A DNA stretch of 64,000 bases from Flavobacterium sp. GTDB lineage: Bacteria; Bacteroidota; Bacteroidia; Flavobacteriales; Flavobacteriaceae. Every line of letters begins with the position of its first letter. The first letter of the stretch is position 1. A program made the translations under genes and the position numbers. The DNA lies in NCBI RefSeq assembly GCF_004295795.1, contig NZ_SEBR01000027.1:1-64000 (forward strand). The letters are read 5' to 3'. A model generated the notes under the pieces. The model did not search any database. It saw nothing but the letters and a program-made list of their open reading frames with translations, and had not been told where the DNA came from. Below are positions 17,462 through 26,925 of this stretch, one piece after another.

Positions 17462-19060
17462 TCAAATCGTTTTGATGGCCATGATCTTGCGCTCAAAGCA
17501 ATCCTTATGGAACGATTTTCCCTTGATACGCGTCTTGTAAGTGTAAACCGTCGCCACCGAAAGCTCGAGAAATTCGGCGATTTGGTTGGCGTCCTGAATT
17601 CCCAATCGGTACAAGGCGAAAAGGCGCATTTCCGTGTTCAGAAGTTCACCTTTCTTGATCGTAGGTTTGTGTTCTTCGGGAAACATGGCCGTAAAATCTG
17701 TGATGTACGTCGGAAACAAACGCAGGAAAATCTCGTCGAACTGATGGAAAAGGTTCTCGCGTTCGTGCTTGACGTCGTACTTTTTTAGCGATTGCAGCAA
17801 ATCGTCGGTCTTTTTGGCAATGACTTTTTGGATTGCCGACTTCTGGAAATGGTCGATCTTATTGACAAAATCAGACGTCGCCTTGATAAAATAAGCAATG
17901 TATTCCTGCTTGATCGCATTGGCTTCACTCAGCGAAGTGTTCATTTCCTGAAGCTTTTGATACGATTCGGCCATCTCTTTTCTCGCGGCGTTCTTGTGTT
18001 TGAGCTGGATGAAAATGATGACCAGAAAAACGATGATGATCACCGCTAGAACCGTGAGCAAAATCACGATGCGTTCCAAGGTTTGGTTTTGGCCCTGGAT
18101 TTTGGTCAGCTGGGCTTTTTCGATGATCGGAAGAATTGTCGAGATCTCGATCTTCCGATGGCGCGCGTTGTAAAAAGTCGCGTCGTCCATCGCCAGACTG
18201 ATGTAACTGTTGGCTTTTTCGAGATGTCCGAGTTTGAACAACTCGTTCGCGAGATTTCGCAACGCGACAGTTTCCTTGGTGGCACTTTTGACGTCCGCGA
18301 TCGCTGCCAAGGCCAGATATTCGATCGCTTTTTCAGTGAATCCTCTTTCGGAATAAATATAGCCGAGACTCGACGTTGCGATTCCGTAATATTCCTCGGG
18401 CAACTCAAAATTGTTGATCCAATAGGAAAACGCAAATTCCGCTCCTCTAAAATCCTGCTGTTTCATGCGCTTGAGGCTTTCGGTCGCCCAAAATTCGTTG
18501 GTATTCGGACTCACGAGTTTCAGCGCTTTCTCAATGAACTCATTTCCTTTTTGGACATACGCGATGTTGAAACGCGCGTCTTGGTTGTAGTCGGCTAAAT
18601 CGTAGTAAGCACGAGCCTTTACGGAATAATACTCAAATTGTTCGCGATTGGGCAATCGATCAACCGGAATGCTGTTCAAAGTGTCGAGCGCTTCCTTGAA
18701 CAAACCGGACGAAAGCAACACAAAACCCTCGCGGATCCTGGCGCGCGACAATAATTTCTCGTCGTTCAAAGCCTTTGCCCGGGACTTGGCCGATTCCAGA
18801 TAGTAATAAGCCGAATCGTACTTGAAAGACCGGTATTCATCGAACAACTCACTGTAATATTTGTAAAGCTCGCGGTCGTTTTTGCTCAGCGTGAACTTGG
18901 CCACATTGCGCTTGAGTTCCTTGATTCTCGCATATTTCCTGGCCACATAAACGTCCTTTTGCTGCAGCGCTTTGTCGAGGCGTTCCAGAACAGGTTTTAT
19001 GTCCTTGGCCGAAACCAAAAAGCAGGAAAACGAAAAAATAAAGGCGTAAAAAAAGCGCAT
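17462..19060 (-). CDS. DUF6377 membrane-anchored transcriptional regulator
   Basis: The 532-residue product has a signal sequence (MRFFYAFIFSFSCFLVSA), a helical TPR-like region to about 325, one transmembrane helix (ILLTVLAVIIIVFLVIIFI), a coiled-coil stretch, and a C-terminal DUF6377 domain ending in a helix-turn-helix (NQIAEFLELSVATVYTYKTRIKGKS). The layout resembles the maltose-responsive SusR regulator of Bacteroides: a periplasmic sensor linked to a cytoplasmic DNA-binding end. It is divergent from the SusC/D locus starting at 19559, so that locus is its probable target. The inducing sugar is unknown. Confidence 0.8.
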   Translation of the reverse strand: MRFFYAFIFSFSCFLVSAKDIKPVLERLDKALQQKDVYVARKYARIKELKRNVAKFTLSKNDRELYKYYSELFDEYRSFKYDSAYYYLESAKSRAKALNDEKLLSRARIREGFVLLSSGLFKEALDTLNSIPVDRLPNREQFEYYSVKARAYYDLADYNQDARFNIAYVQKGNEFIEKALKLVSPNTNEFWATESLKRMKQQDFRGAEFAFSYWINNFELPEEYYGIATSSLGYIYSERGFTEKAIEYLALAAIADVKSATKETVALRNLANELFKLGHLEKANSYISLAMDDATFYNARHRKIEISTILPIIEKAQLTKIQGQNQTLERIVILLTVLAVIIIVFLVIIFIQLKHKNAARKEMAESYQKLQEMNTSLSEANAIKQEYIAYFIKATSDFVNKIDHFQKSAIQKVIAKKTDDLLQSLKKYDVKHERENLFHQFDEIFLRLFPTYITDFTAMFPEEHKPTIKKGELLNTEMRLFALYRLGIQDANQIAEFLELSVATVYTYKTRIKGKSFHKDCFERKIMAIKTI

Positions 19061-19558
19061 TTCGTGTTTGTGGATTTATTTTTTGGGCGTCGCGTCGGCG
19101 GGAAAATCTATTGCGGAAATTGATCTTTTGGTTCGCCGCCGCCGGGCTGTCCGCTGTATCTTTTGACAAAAACTACAAGGTCTTCGAAACCTCACAGGTT
19201 GTCAAAAGGATGCCGCTTCCATCCCTGACGCAATAGGTTTCAATACGCGAAATCGGCTCAAAATTCCGCATTCCTCAAAAAACCCATGACCAATATATGG
19301 CATTCCGAAAAATCTAGCGAATAAATTTTCACATCCGCATCGCAAACGATTGAAATGACCAGAATCGGTCTTAACAACTACTTGATTTTTCTCGAATCCG
19401 GAATTCCACAAAAACCTACAAACCAATCATTTGACTTCTCGAAATCGTTTGATTTATCTTGATTTTTCGCCAACTTTTTTTTTAAGGTTTTTTTAAGATT
19501 TAGTTTCGCCCTGTTCTTCGGGACAAACCAAAAAATAGAACTAAAACCAACCAAAATT
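19061..19558. other. Divergent intergenic region, regulator to PUL
   Basis: These 498 bases separate the DUF6377 gene from the polysaccharide utilisation locus and should contain both promoters. I find no exact TAnnTTTG box. TAGTTTCG near 19500, in a T-rich stretch, is one mismatch away. Operators for the regulator would be expected here, but I see no clear inverted repeat. Confidence 0.4.
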
Positions 19559-20077
19559 ATGAGAATCAAACCTATGTTCTGGTTTGCCATTGTCGCCGCG
19601 CTCGCCATGAGTTGCAACGAGGAAGACGATGGTGAACGCGTAGCTCCGATCACGCTCTACGAAAAAATCGACGGCAATTGGGCACTTATGAGCCTCAAGA
19701 TGACCGACGAGGTCGCCAAAGCAAATGGCGTGCAACCTTTCGACCAAAACCTGAGCACGCAATTCAACTACGAAGATTTCGCAATCCGGTTCAACGTAGA
19801 CGACAAAAACCGTCCCACGACCTATGAAGTTTCGGGAGATGTTCCGCCGCTTTTCGCCCCAAGCGGCTATTACAAATTGAGCAGCGACTTCCAAACCACG
19901 AGCGGTGCGGCAGTTCGCATCTATTTGTACAGCGACGCCGGGCTCACCACCAAAACCGACGAGCTGCGACTCACTTCGGTTCCGGGAAGCAATGGCGAAA
20001 TGGAACTGCAATTGGTGCGCACTTCCGGAGGCGTGCCTTTCGCGAGCTATACTTTCAGACTTAATTCGGTAAACTGA
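19559..20077 (+). CDS. DUF5004-type lipoprotein
   Basis: The 172-residue lipoprotein has a signal ending at Cys19 (AALAMSC) followed by NEEDDGE, an acidic stretch of the kind that directs flavobacterial lipoproteins to the cell surface. The domain pattern (IDGNWALMSLKM..., ELRLTSVPGSNGEMELQLVR) fits DUF5004 proteins, which travel with SusC/SusD pairs. It may help bind the glycan at the surface. It is the first gene of the locus. Its stop overlaps the next start (TGATG). Confidence 0.7.
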   Translation: MRIKPMFWFAIVAALAMSCNEEDDGERVAPITLYEKIDGNWALMSLKMTDEVAKANGVQPFDQNLSTQFNYEDFAIRFNVDDKNRPTTYEVSGDVPPLFAPSGYYKLSSDFQTTSGAAVRIYLYSDAGLTTKTDELRLTSVPGSNGEMELQLVRTSGGVPFASYTFRLNSVN

Positions 20078-21153
20078 TGAAAAAACTACTCTTTCTTCTC
20101 CTGGTGATTTTCGTTCTGCCGAATTTCGCCAAAGCGCAAACCTCGGCCGGATCGGTCAACCAAATGTGGTCTTATCCCGTGGTTTACAAATATGACGAAC
20201 AGGTAAAATGGTATTTCGATTTGACGGGCACGACCTGGAACCAAGGCGACGACATTTATTTGTGGATCTGGTCGCCGTCCGAGCCCGACGCGGGCAACTT
20301 CAACAATTCGTCAGACTTCGCCAAACTCACTTGGGAACACGATTTCGTCTGGAGTTTCACGCTTACGCCGACGACTTATTTCAACATGACGCCATCGGCC
20401 ATCGCGGCCAGCGCCGGTTTCTGGTTCAGACTCAAAAACGACGACGGAACGGTTCAGAGCGAAGTGGCCAACATGCCTTACCAAAGTTTCGAGTCGTTCT
20501 ACACATCGAACGAACTCATCCGCGCTTATCCCGAACATCCAACCCTGGACGGCGGACTTAGCATTTTGTTCAACGCGAACCTGGCTCCGGGATTCGAGAA
20601 CGCTACTTCGGTACACATGCACAGCGGAATGAATTCCTGGTCAGTGCTTCAGGAATATCAGGCCTGGTTGCCCGATATCGTGGCAAAAACCGCTTTGAAA
20701 AACCTCGGCAACGGGTTTTGGAAAATGGATCTGATTCCGTCCCAATATTACAACAACATCCCAAGCGGATTCGTTTTCGAGAACATCACGTATTTCTTCG
20801 TGAAAGACGATTGGGCGGGCACGATTCCCGAGCAGGTTTTGTATGCAGGCGATGTCACGCCGCCGCCACCGCCGGTTTTCAAGTATTTCCCGCAACAGAT
20901 TTCCAAGCGCGATTTCCTGGGAATCATTCGAAACAACAACGAGCCAGGCGTCAACACTTTGGTTTACACAATCACGGCCGGATCAATCACATTGACCGGA
21001 AATTTCACCGGCGGAACGGCCGAGATCAAAGGATTCGTGAATCTTCCGGCTGCTTTGCTGAACGCCAATGTGACGACGATCCACGTTAACGTGAAGGACA
21101 ATACTGACAGGACTTTGTCTGATGTAGACATTCCACTCAAGATCTTAGACTAA
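20077..21153 (+). CDS. Exported PUL-associated protein, probably glycan-binding
   Basis: The product has 358 residues with a Sec signal (MKKLLFLLLVIFVLPNFAKAQ) and no lipobox. The body shows two related beta-sandwich-like modules with many aromatic residues (MWSYPVVYKYDEQVKWYFDLTG, IYLWIWSPSEPDAGN, then a second half from about 170). This recalls DUF4961-type or starch-binding modules seen in alpha-glucan loci. The location between the DUF5004 gene and susC suggests a SusE/SusF-like glycan-binding role. No catalytic motif is visible. Confidence 0.55.
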   Translation: MKKLLFLLLVIFVLPNFAKAQTSAGSVNQMWSYPVVYKYDEQVKWYFDLTGTTWNQGDDIYLWIWSPSEPDAGNFNNSSDFAKLTWEHDFVWSFTLTPTTYFNMTPSAIAASAGFWFRLKNDDGTVQSEVANMPYQSFESFYTSNELIRAYPEHPTLDGGLSILFNANLAPGFENATSVHMHSGMNSWSVLQEYQAWLPDIVAKTALKNLGNGFWKMDLIPSQYYNNIPSGFVFENITYFFVKDDWAGTIPEQVLYAGDVTPPPPPVFKYFPQQISKRDFLGIIRNNNEPGVNTLVYTITAGSITLTGNFTGGTAEIKGFVNLPAALLNANVTTIHVNVKDNTDRTLSDVDIPLKILD

Positions 21154-21175
21154 GCCAAACCGAAAAACAAAACCA

Positions 21176-24109
21176 ATGAACAAACCACAAAAAAGTGCCC
21201 TGATTCGCTTCAGGGTCGCATCGCTGCTGCTTTTCCTGACGTTTTTCCTGACTTCGGGAATGCAGGCGCAGCAGTCTAAAATCATAACGGGCGTCGTGCT
21301 GGACGCCTCGGGAGCAAGTTTGCCCGGAGCGACCGTACTCGACAAAACCACCAAGAAAAGTGCGGTTTCAGATGCCGATGGAAAATTCGCGATCGAGACA
21401 TCGGTAGGAAACACGATCGAAGTCAGCTTTATGGGATTCGTCACGCAAACGCGCCTTATCGAAGCCGCGACGTCGTCTGAACTCAATTTCACTTTGGCCG
21501 AAGACGCTTACATGCTCGACGCCGTAGAATTGGTTTCGGTCGGATACGGGAAAGTAAGAAAGTCCGATTTGACGGGCGCGATCACTTCGCTGGACGAAAA
21601 ACAGCTCAACCGCGGAACAATCGTTTCCACCGAACAAGTCCTGCAAGGAAAAGTTGCCGGACTGTCGGTAGTGCGAGGAACGGGCGACCCAAGCAGCGGT
21701 TCGTCACTTCGCCTTCGCGGCGGAACTTCTTTGACGGCAAGCAACAATCCGCTTATCGTCGTGGACGGCATTGCGGGCGTCGACATCAACGCGGTGCAAG
21801 CATCTGACATCAAATCGATCGACATCCTCAAAGACGCATCGGCGACAGCCATTTACGGATCGAGAGGCGCCAACGGCGTGATCATCATCACGACCAAAAA
21901 CGGAATAAAAGGTTCGAGCGTGACTTACACCGGAATGACGGGAATCGGTTGGGCGGCGAACCACATCGATATGCTTTCGGCAAATCAGTGGAGAAAATAC
22001 GTGCGCGACAACGGTATCACTGACGCGGTCGATTATGGTGGAAACACGAACTGGCAAAAAGAATTGGAACAGGAAGCGTTCTCCCAATCGCATACGATCA
22101 GCATCACGAACGGAAAGGAAATGGCCGGATCTCGCGCCTCGCTTTCGTATTTCGAGAACGAAGGCATCGTCAAAACCAGTAAAATGGAGCGTTTGGCGGC
22201 CAATGTGAGCATGTACCAGTATATGGCCGACAAGCGTTTGAAGTTCGACGTGGGCGTTTTTGCCAACATCGACAAATGGCATCCGCTCGACTATCGCATT
22301 TTCGAGCGCGCTTTCAACCTCAACCCGACGATTCCGGTGCGCGATGCCAACGGGAATTTCTCGCAAGTCGGTGGGACTTTGTATGAAAATCCGGTGGAAA
22401 TCCTTACCAACAGAAGAGTCGACAGCGAACGCCACCGCATTTTGGGCTATTTCAAAACCGAGGCTTACCTCATGAAGGATTTGCTTTGGGCGACGAACCT
22501 TTCGTTGGAACACAACGCTTTGAAAGGCAACACTTACAAGCCGTCTTATGCAGTTCTCGAAGGCATGACAGAAGGCGGATACGCGCAAAAAACCTACGGC
22601 GATTACACGAATTCCCAACTCGAGACTTTCTTCACCTACAACAAATTGCTCGGGAAACATTCGGTAAACGCGACTGTCGGATACTCGTTTCTCGAGAACC
22701 AATACGAAGGTTTGGGCGCTCAAAGAAGCGGTTTCACTACAGATCTGTTCCTGTACAACAACCTTGGCGCAGGCCAGGATTACAGGCTTGGCGACGTTTA
22801 TTCCTACAAAGGAAAATCGCGCCTCGTCTCTTTCTTCGGACGTGCGAACTACTCGTTCAACGACAAGTATTTCGTCACGGGAACGATGCGTCGCGACGGT
22901 TCAAGCCGATTCGGGGCGAACCACAAATGGGGTTGGTTTCCGTCGGCTTCGGCGGCCTGGAAAGTTTCCAACGAGGAATTCATGTTTGGCGCAAAAGACG
23001 TGTTGAGCGACCTGAAACTGCGCGTCGGTTATGGCGTTACCGGAAATCAGGACGGAATCGGCGAATACCGCTCGCTTTCGATTTTGGGCGTCGGCAACGA
23101 CAGTTACTACGATCCGGCGACCGGAAACTGGAGTTTGGCCTACTCGCCTACGCAGAATCCGAATCCCGATCTCAAATGGGAACAGACCAAGACAATCAAC
23201 CTCGGACTCGATTTTTCATTGTTCCGAAGAATCACGGGATCGATCGAATATTACGACAAGAAAACCGAAGATCTGCTCTACACTTACGAAGTGCCGCAAC
23301 CGCCTTATCTGGTCGGGACGATGCTTGCCAACGTGGGAACTTTGTCGAACAAGGGAATCGAGGTGACTTTGAACGCGAATATCGTAAAGGCTGATAAAGA
23401 CGGAGATTTTACGTTCGATGCCAATGTCGTCTTCGCCAAAAACAAGCAGAAAATCGAGAGATTGTCAAACGACATCTATGAAACCGATGTGATCAACAGC
23501 GGCTCGCTCCACGGACTTTCGGGCATGTCGAACCAGTTTTCGCAAATCGTGGCCGAAGGTTATCCGGTGGGACAATTCTGGGGTTACGAGTTCCAGGGTT
23601 TTGACGACAACGGACAGTTTATTTTGTCTGCCGATAAAAAAGCGATCGGCGACGTACAACCTGATTTCACGCTAGGTGTCGGATTCAACGCTTCGTACAA
23701 GAACTTCGACCTGTCGGTTTCGGGTTACGGAATGTTCGGACAAAAAGTCCTGAACGCGACCAACATGATGTTGCACGATCCGAATCGCATGCCGAATTAT
23801 AACATTCCCGACGAATTTGTAGGAAGCGACATCAGTTCTGCCCCGACTTTTTCAAGTTATTGGGTTCAGGATGCGAGTTTCTTCCGTCTGCAAAATGCGA
23901 CTTTGGGCTACAATGTTCCGTTCAAGACCAACGATTATCGCCTGCGACTTTACGTGATGGGAGAAAACCTTTTCGTCCTGACGGGCTACAAAGGCACCGA
24001 TCCCGAAATCGACAACACCGGCTTGTCGGCTCCCGGCATCGACCGTTTCAACAACTATCCGCGACCGCGCACGATTTCTTTCGGCGTGAATTTTTCACTC
24101 AACAACTAA
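21176..24109 (+). CDS. SusC/RagA-family TonB-linked outer membrane transporter
   Basis: This 977-residue TonB-dependent transporter has a signal peptide to about residue 31, a carboxypeptidase-regulatory-like domain (ITGVVLDASGASLPGATV), a plug domain with the SusC signature (LRLRGGTSLTASNNPLIVVDGI and DATAIYGSRGANGVIIITTK-like block), and a beta-barrel ending in aromatic FGVNFSLNN. It should import oligosaccharides captured by the SusD partner 19 nt downstream. Substrate class is inferred from the neighbouring GH97 and GH99-like enzymes. Confidence 0.94.
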   Translation: MNKPQKSALIRFRVASLLLFLTFFLTSGMQAQQSKIITGVVLDASGASLPGATVLDKTTKKSAVSDADGKFAIETSVGNTIEVSFMGFVTQTRLIEAATSSELNFTLAEDAYMLDAVELVSVGYGKVRKSDLTGAITSLDEKQLNRGTIVSTEQVLQGKVAGLSVVRGTGDPSSGSSLRLRGGTSLTASNNPLIVVDGIAGVDINAVQASDIKSIDILKDASATAIYGSRGANGVIIITTKNGIKGSSVTYTGMTGIGWAANHIDMLSANQWRKYVRDNGITDAVDYGGNTNWQKELEQEAFSQSHTISITNGKEMAGSRASLSYFENEGIVKTSKMERLAANVSMYQYMADKRLKFDVGVFANIDKWHPLDYRIFERAFNLNPTIPVRDANGNFSQVGGTLYENPVEILTNRRVDSERHRILGYFKTEAYLMKDLLWATNLSLEHNALKGNTYKPSYAVLEGMTEGGYAQKTYGDYTNSQLETFFTYNKLLGKHSVNATVGYSFLENQYEGLGAQRSGFTTDLFLYNNLGAGQDYRLGDVYSYKGKSRLVSFFGRANYSFNDKYFVTGTMRRDGSSRFGANHKWGWFPSASAAWKVSNEEFMFGAKDVLSDLKLRVGYGVTGNQDGIGEYRSLSILGVGNDSYYDPATGNWSLAYSPTQNPNPDLKWEQTKTINLGLDFSLFRRITGSIEYYDKKTEDLLYTYEVPQPPYLVGTMLANVGTLSNKGIEVTLNANIVKADKDGDFTFDANVVFAKNKQKIERLSNDIYETDVINSGSLHGLSGMSNQFSQIVAEGYPVGQFWGYEFQGFDDNGQFILSADKKAIGDVQPDFTLGVGFNASYKNFDLSVSGYGMFGQKVLNATNMMLHDPNRMPNYNIPDEFVGSDISSAPTFSSYWVQDASFFRLQNATLGYNVPFKTNDYRLRLYVMGENLFVLTGYKGTDPEIDNTGLSAPGIDRFNNYPRPRTISFGVNFSLNN

Positions 24110-24128
24110 TTGCTAAAAAAGAGAACTC

Positions 24129-25631
24129 ATGAAAATAAGGATCACGGCAGCGCTATTGGTTTGCCTGCTTTTCAACTACTCTTGCACCGACCTTGACGAA
24201 GATCTTTACGACCGCGTCGAGGACGGGAATTTCGGTCAGACGCCGGCCGAGATACAGGCTTTGGTCGGTGGTGCGTATTCTTCGCTTCGCGGATTCAACG
24301 ACGGCATCTCGATCTCGTACCCAACTTGTGAATACGTATTTTTCCTCACGGAATGCACCTCGGACGAAGCCACGATTCCAACCCGCGGAACAGATTGGTT
24401 CGACGGCGGACAATACCAGCAGCTGCAACGCCACGAATGGACGCCCCAAAACAGTTTGATCCTTTCGGCATGGCGTTACGCTTACACGGGAATCGCCAAG
24501 GTAAATTCGATCATTTACCAAGTCGACAAATCGAGTTTGAGCGACGAGGCCAAACTTCCGATTTATGCCGAACTGAAAGCCATCCGTGCTTATTATTACT
24601 ACAGTTTGCTCGATTGGTTCGGAAATGTCCCGATCGTGACAAACTTTGAGGATACGGGATTGCCGACGAATTCCACACGCCAGCAAGTCTATGATTTTGT
24701 GGAATCGGAATGGACGAATGCTTTGCCTTATCTACAATCTGGCGTGGTTTACTCCAAATTCACCAAGAATGTCGTCTATTCTTTGTTGGCGCGTCTTTAC
24801 CTGAATTCGGAAGCTTTCGTCGGCGTTGCGCGTTGGCAGGATTGTCTTGACATGTGCCAGAATGTGTCCGGATATTCCCTGAACGCTGATTTCTTCGGAA
24901 ACTTCATCACCGAAAACCAGAATTCGCCCGAACTCATTTTCGCGATTCCATACGATCATACGGCCGGAACCGTCGGAAACTATATGTCGTCGATGAGCAA
25001 GCACTATTTGCACAGGTTCACGCTTTCGGCAACCGGCGATTATCCTTGGTCGGGCAACGGAATGTGCGCGCAACCGGGCGTTTTCTCGAGTTTCGACGAT
25101 TCGGACAGACGCAAGAAATGCATGCTTTCAGGTGAGCAGATCAGTTTGGCCACCAATTCCGTAATCGTGATGGATTCGGGATTGCCTTTGAATTACACCG
25201 AAGAAATCGTCAACTTTACGGATGCCAAACAAAACGAAGGCGTGAGACTTGACAAATACGAAGACAAAGCCGGTGAAACCTGGGAACGCGATCACGATCT
25301 GGTCGTTATCCGATATGCCGAAATCCTCATGATGCAAGCCGAATGTTACGTGCGTCTGGGTTCGCCAGATCTCGCCTCGCCTTTCGTACAGCAAATCAGG
25401 ACACGCGCCGGACTCGACATGCCGGCGACGATCGATCTCGATTTCATCGACAAGGAATTGCTGCGCGAATTCACGTTTGAAGGCCGCCGCCGCACTGACA
25501 ACATCCGTTTCGGGACGTTCTTCCAGCCTTGGTGGGAAAAAGGAGCGACCGAACCTTTCCGGGCGATCTTCCCGATTCCGGCCAACGTTTTGAGCACAAA
25601 TACCAATCTGGAACAAAATCCGGGTTACTGA
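24129..25631 (+). CDS. SusD/RagB-family nutrient-binding lipoprotein
   Basis: The 500-residue lipoprotein has Cys19 in LFNYSCTDLDED, with acidic residues after the Cys. TPR-like SusD blocks follow (AWRYAYTGIAKVNSIIYQ, AELKAIRAYYYYSLLDWFGNVP), and RYAEILMMQAECYVRLG and FTFEGRRRTDNIRFGTF mark the C-terminal half. It forms the lid on the SusC barrel and binds glycan at the surface. A strong terminator follows its stop, so it may end the most abundant transcript of the locus. Confidence 0.93.
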   Translation: MKIRITAALLVCLLFNYSCTDLDEDLYDRVEDGNFGQTPAEIQALVGGAYSSLRGFNDGISISYPTCEYVFFLTECTSDEATIPTRGTDWFDGGQYQQLQRHEWTPQNSLILSAWRYAYTGIAKVNSIIYQVDKSSLSDEAKLPIYAELKAIRAYYYYSLLDWFGNVPIVTNFEDTGLPTNSTRQQVYDFVESEWTNALPYLQSGVVYSKFTKNVVYSLLARLYLNSEAFVGVARWQDCLDMCQNVSGYSLNADFFGNFITENQNSPELIFAIPYDHTAGTVGNYMSSMSKHYLHRFTLSATGDYPWSGNGMCAQPGVFSSFDDSDRRKKCMLSGEQISLATNSVIVMDSGLPLNYTEEIVNFTDAKQNEGVRLDKYEDKAGETWERDHDLVVIRYAEILMMQAECYVRLGSPDLASPFVQQIRTRAGLDMPATIDLDFIDKELLREFTFEGRRRTDNIRFGTFFQPWWEKGATEPFRAIFPIPANVLSTNTNLEQNPGY

Positions 25632-25643
25632 AATTGATTTTTC

Positions 25644-25680
25644 GGCCTCCCGCCCGGTTAGTTGCGGGAGGCCATTTTTT
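25644..25680 (+). terminator. Internal terminator between susD and GH99-like gene
   Basis: A perfect 10-bp stem GGCCTCCCGC / GCGGGAGGCC is followed by A and six T. It lies 13 nt after the susD stop and 14 nt before the next start, so it probably reduces read-through into the enzyme genes. Confidence 0.88.
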
Positions 25681-25693
25681 AAGCCCAAATGAC

Positions 25694-26920
25694 ATGAAGA
25701 AAAATTTATTTGCCCTGACGCTTTTAGCCGCTATGTTCGCTTTCGGATGCAGTGATCCGGATTCGGAAAAACCGTCCGATGATTTCGAGACGCTCGCGCC
25801 CGTGGCCGTTTCCAAAACCAACAACAAAAAGATTTACGTGCACTACATGCCGTGGTTCGAGACCAAGGCCAGCAACGGTTCGTGGGGTTATCACTGGACG
25901 ATGTCCAACAAGAATCCCGACATCATCACCAACGGAAAGCGCCAGATCGCTTCGCATTATTATCCGATGATCGGGCCTTATCACTCGGGCGACAAACAGG
26001 TTATCGAAAACCATTTGTTGCTGATGAAATATGCCGGAGTCGACGGGATCCTCATCGATTGGTACGGCACTTACAACCTGAACGATTTCCGTCTGATCAA
26101 GGAAAACACCGAACAACTGATCGAAATGCTGGACAAAGTCGGACTCGAATATGCGATCGTCTATGAAGACCGATTTTTGCCAGATATCGTCAACGCCGGA
26201 CTGGCGCCATCTGTTACTGCCGCGGCTCGGAACGATTTTTCGTACTTGCAGGCGAATTGCTTTTCAGATGCGAATTACATCAAGGTCAACGGAAAACCTT
26301 TGTTGCTGAACTTCGGGCCGATCACAATTCAAACCGAATCCGGTTGGACGGACGCTTTCCAGAACCTGAGCCCAAAACCAACTTTCCTCACGCTTTGGAA
26401 CGAATCTGGCGATGCCGGAAACAATGCTTCGGGCGAATATTCGTGGGTTTACGAAAACAACGCGAACCTGCAGAACTTCTACACGAACAATGTCCAGAAT
26501 CTAGACGTTGCGTTTGGAAGTGCGTATCCGGGTTTTCACGATTTCTATGAGGAAGGCGGCGCCGGAAACATCATCGGCTGGACGATTCCCCACAACAACG
26601 GAGCGACTTTCGACCAAACTTTGCAAATGTCGGCTTCGGCCAATATCGACGCGATCCAGTTGATCACTTGGAACGACTTCGGCGAAGGCACGATGATCGA
26701 ACCCACGGATGAATTCGGTTATGCTTATGTGGAGAAAATCCGCAGTTTTGCCGGAGTGCAGAATGCTCCGGTCGCTTTTTCGGAGATTGGCCGATTGTTC
26801 AATTTGCGCGAACAATATGCCTCAAATTCGGGCATCCAACGAAAACTCGATCAGGCTTTCTACTATTTCGTATCGCTTCAAACCGACAAAGCCATCGCAA
26901 AACTCAACGAAATCCAATAA
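25694..26920 (+). CDS. GH99-like (GH71/99 family) surface lipoprotein
   Basis: The 408-residue lipoprotein starts at ATG 25694, giving a lipobox Cys19 (AMFAFGCSDPDSE). The catalytic domain begins KIYVHYMPWFETK and includes HYYPMIGPYHSGD, DGILIDWYGT and LITWNDFGEGTMIEPTDEFG. The last block carries the paired acidic residues found in GH99 endo-alpha-mannosidases. Its substrate could be an alpha-mannoside or alpha-glucoside, since related domains act on several polymers. It follows the terminator and precedes the GH97 gene by 5 nt. Surface exposure is inferred from the acidic residues after the Cys. Confidence 0.75.
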   Translation: MKKNLFALTLLAAMFAFGCSDPDSEKPSDDFETLAPVAVSKTNNKKIYVHYMPWFETKASNGSWGYHWTMSNKNPDIITNGKRQIASHYYPMIGPYHSGDKQVIENHLLLMKYAGVDGILIDWYGTYNLNDFRLIKENTEQLIEMLDKVGLEYAIVYEDRFLPDIVNAGLAPSVTAAARNDFSYLQANCFSDANYIKVNGKPLLLNFGPITIQTESGWTDAFQNLSPKPTFLTLWNESGDAGNNASGEYSWVYENNANLQNFYTNNVQNLDVAFGSAYPGFHDFYEEGGAGNIIGWTIPHNNGATFDQTLQMSASANIDAIQLITWNDFGEGTMIEPTDEFGYAYVEKIRSFAGVQNAPVAFSEIGRLFNLREQYASNSGIQRKLDQAFYYFVSLQTDKAIAKLNEIQ

Positions 26921-26925
26921 CAAGC

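Noticed and set aside
21704..22723. 339-residue open frame opposite susC
   Set aside because: Antisense shadow of a conserved transporter; no recognisable motif.
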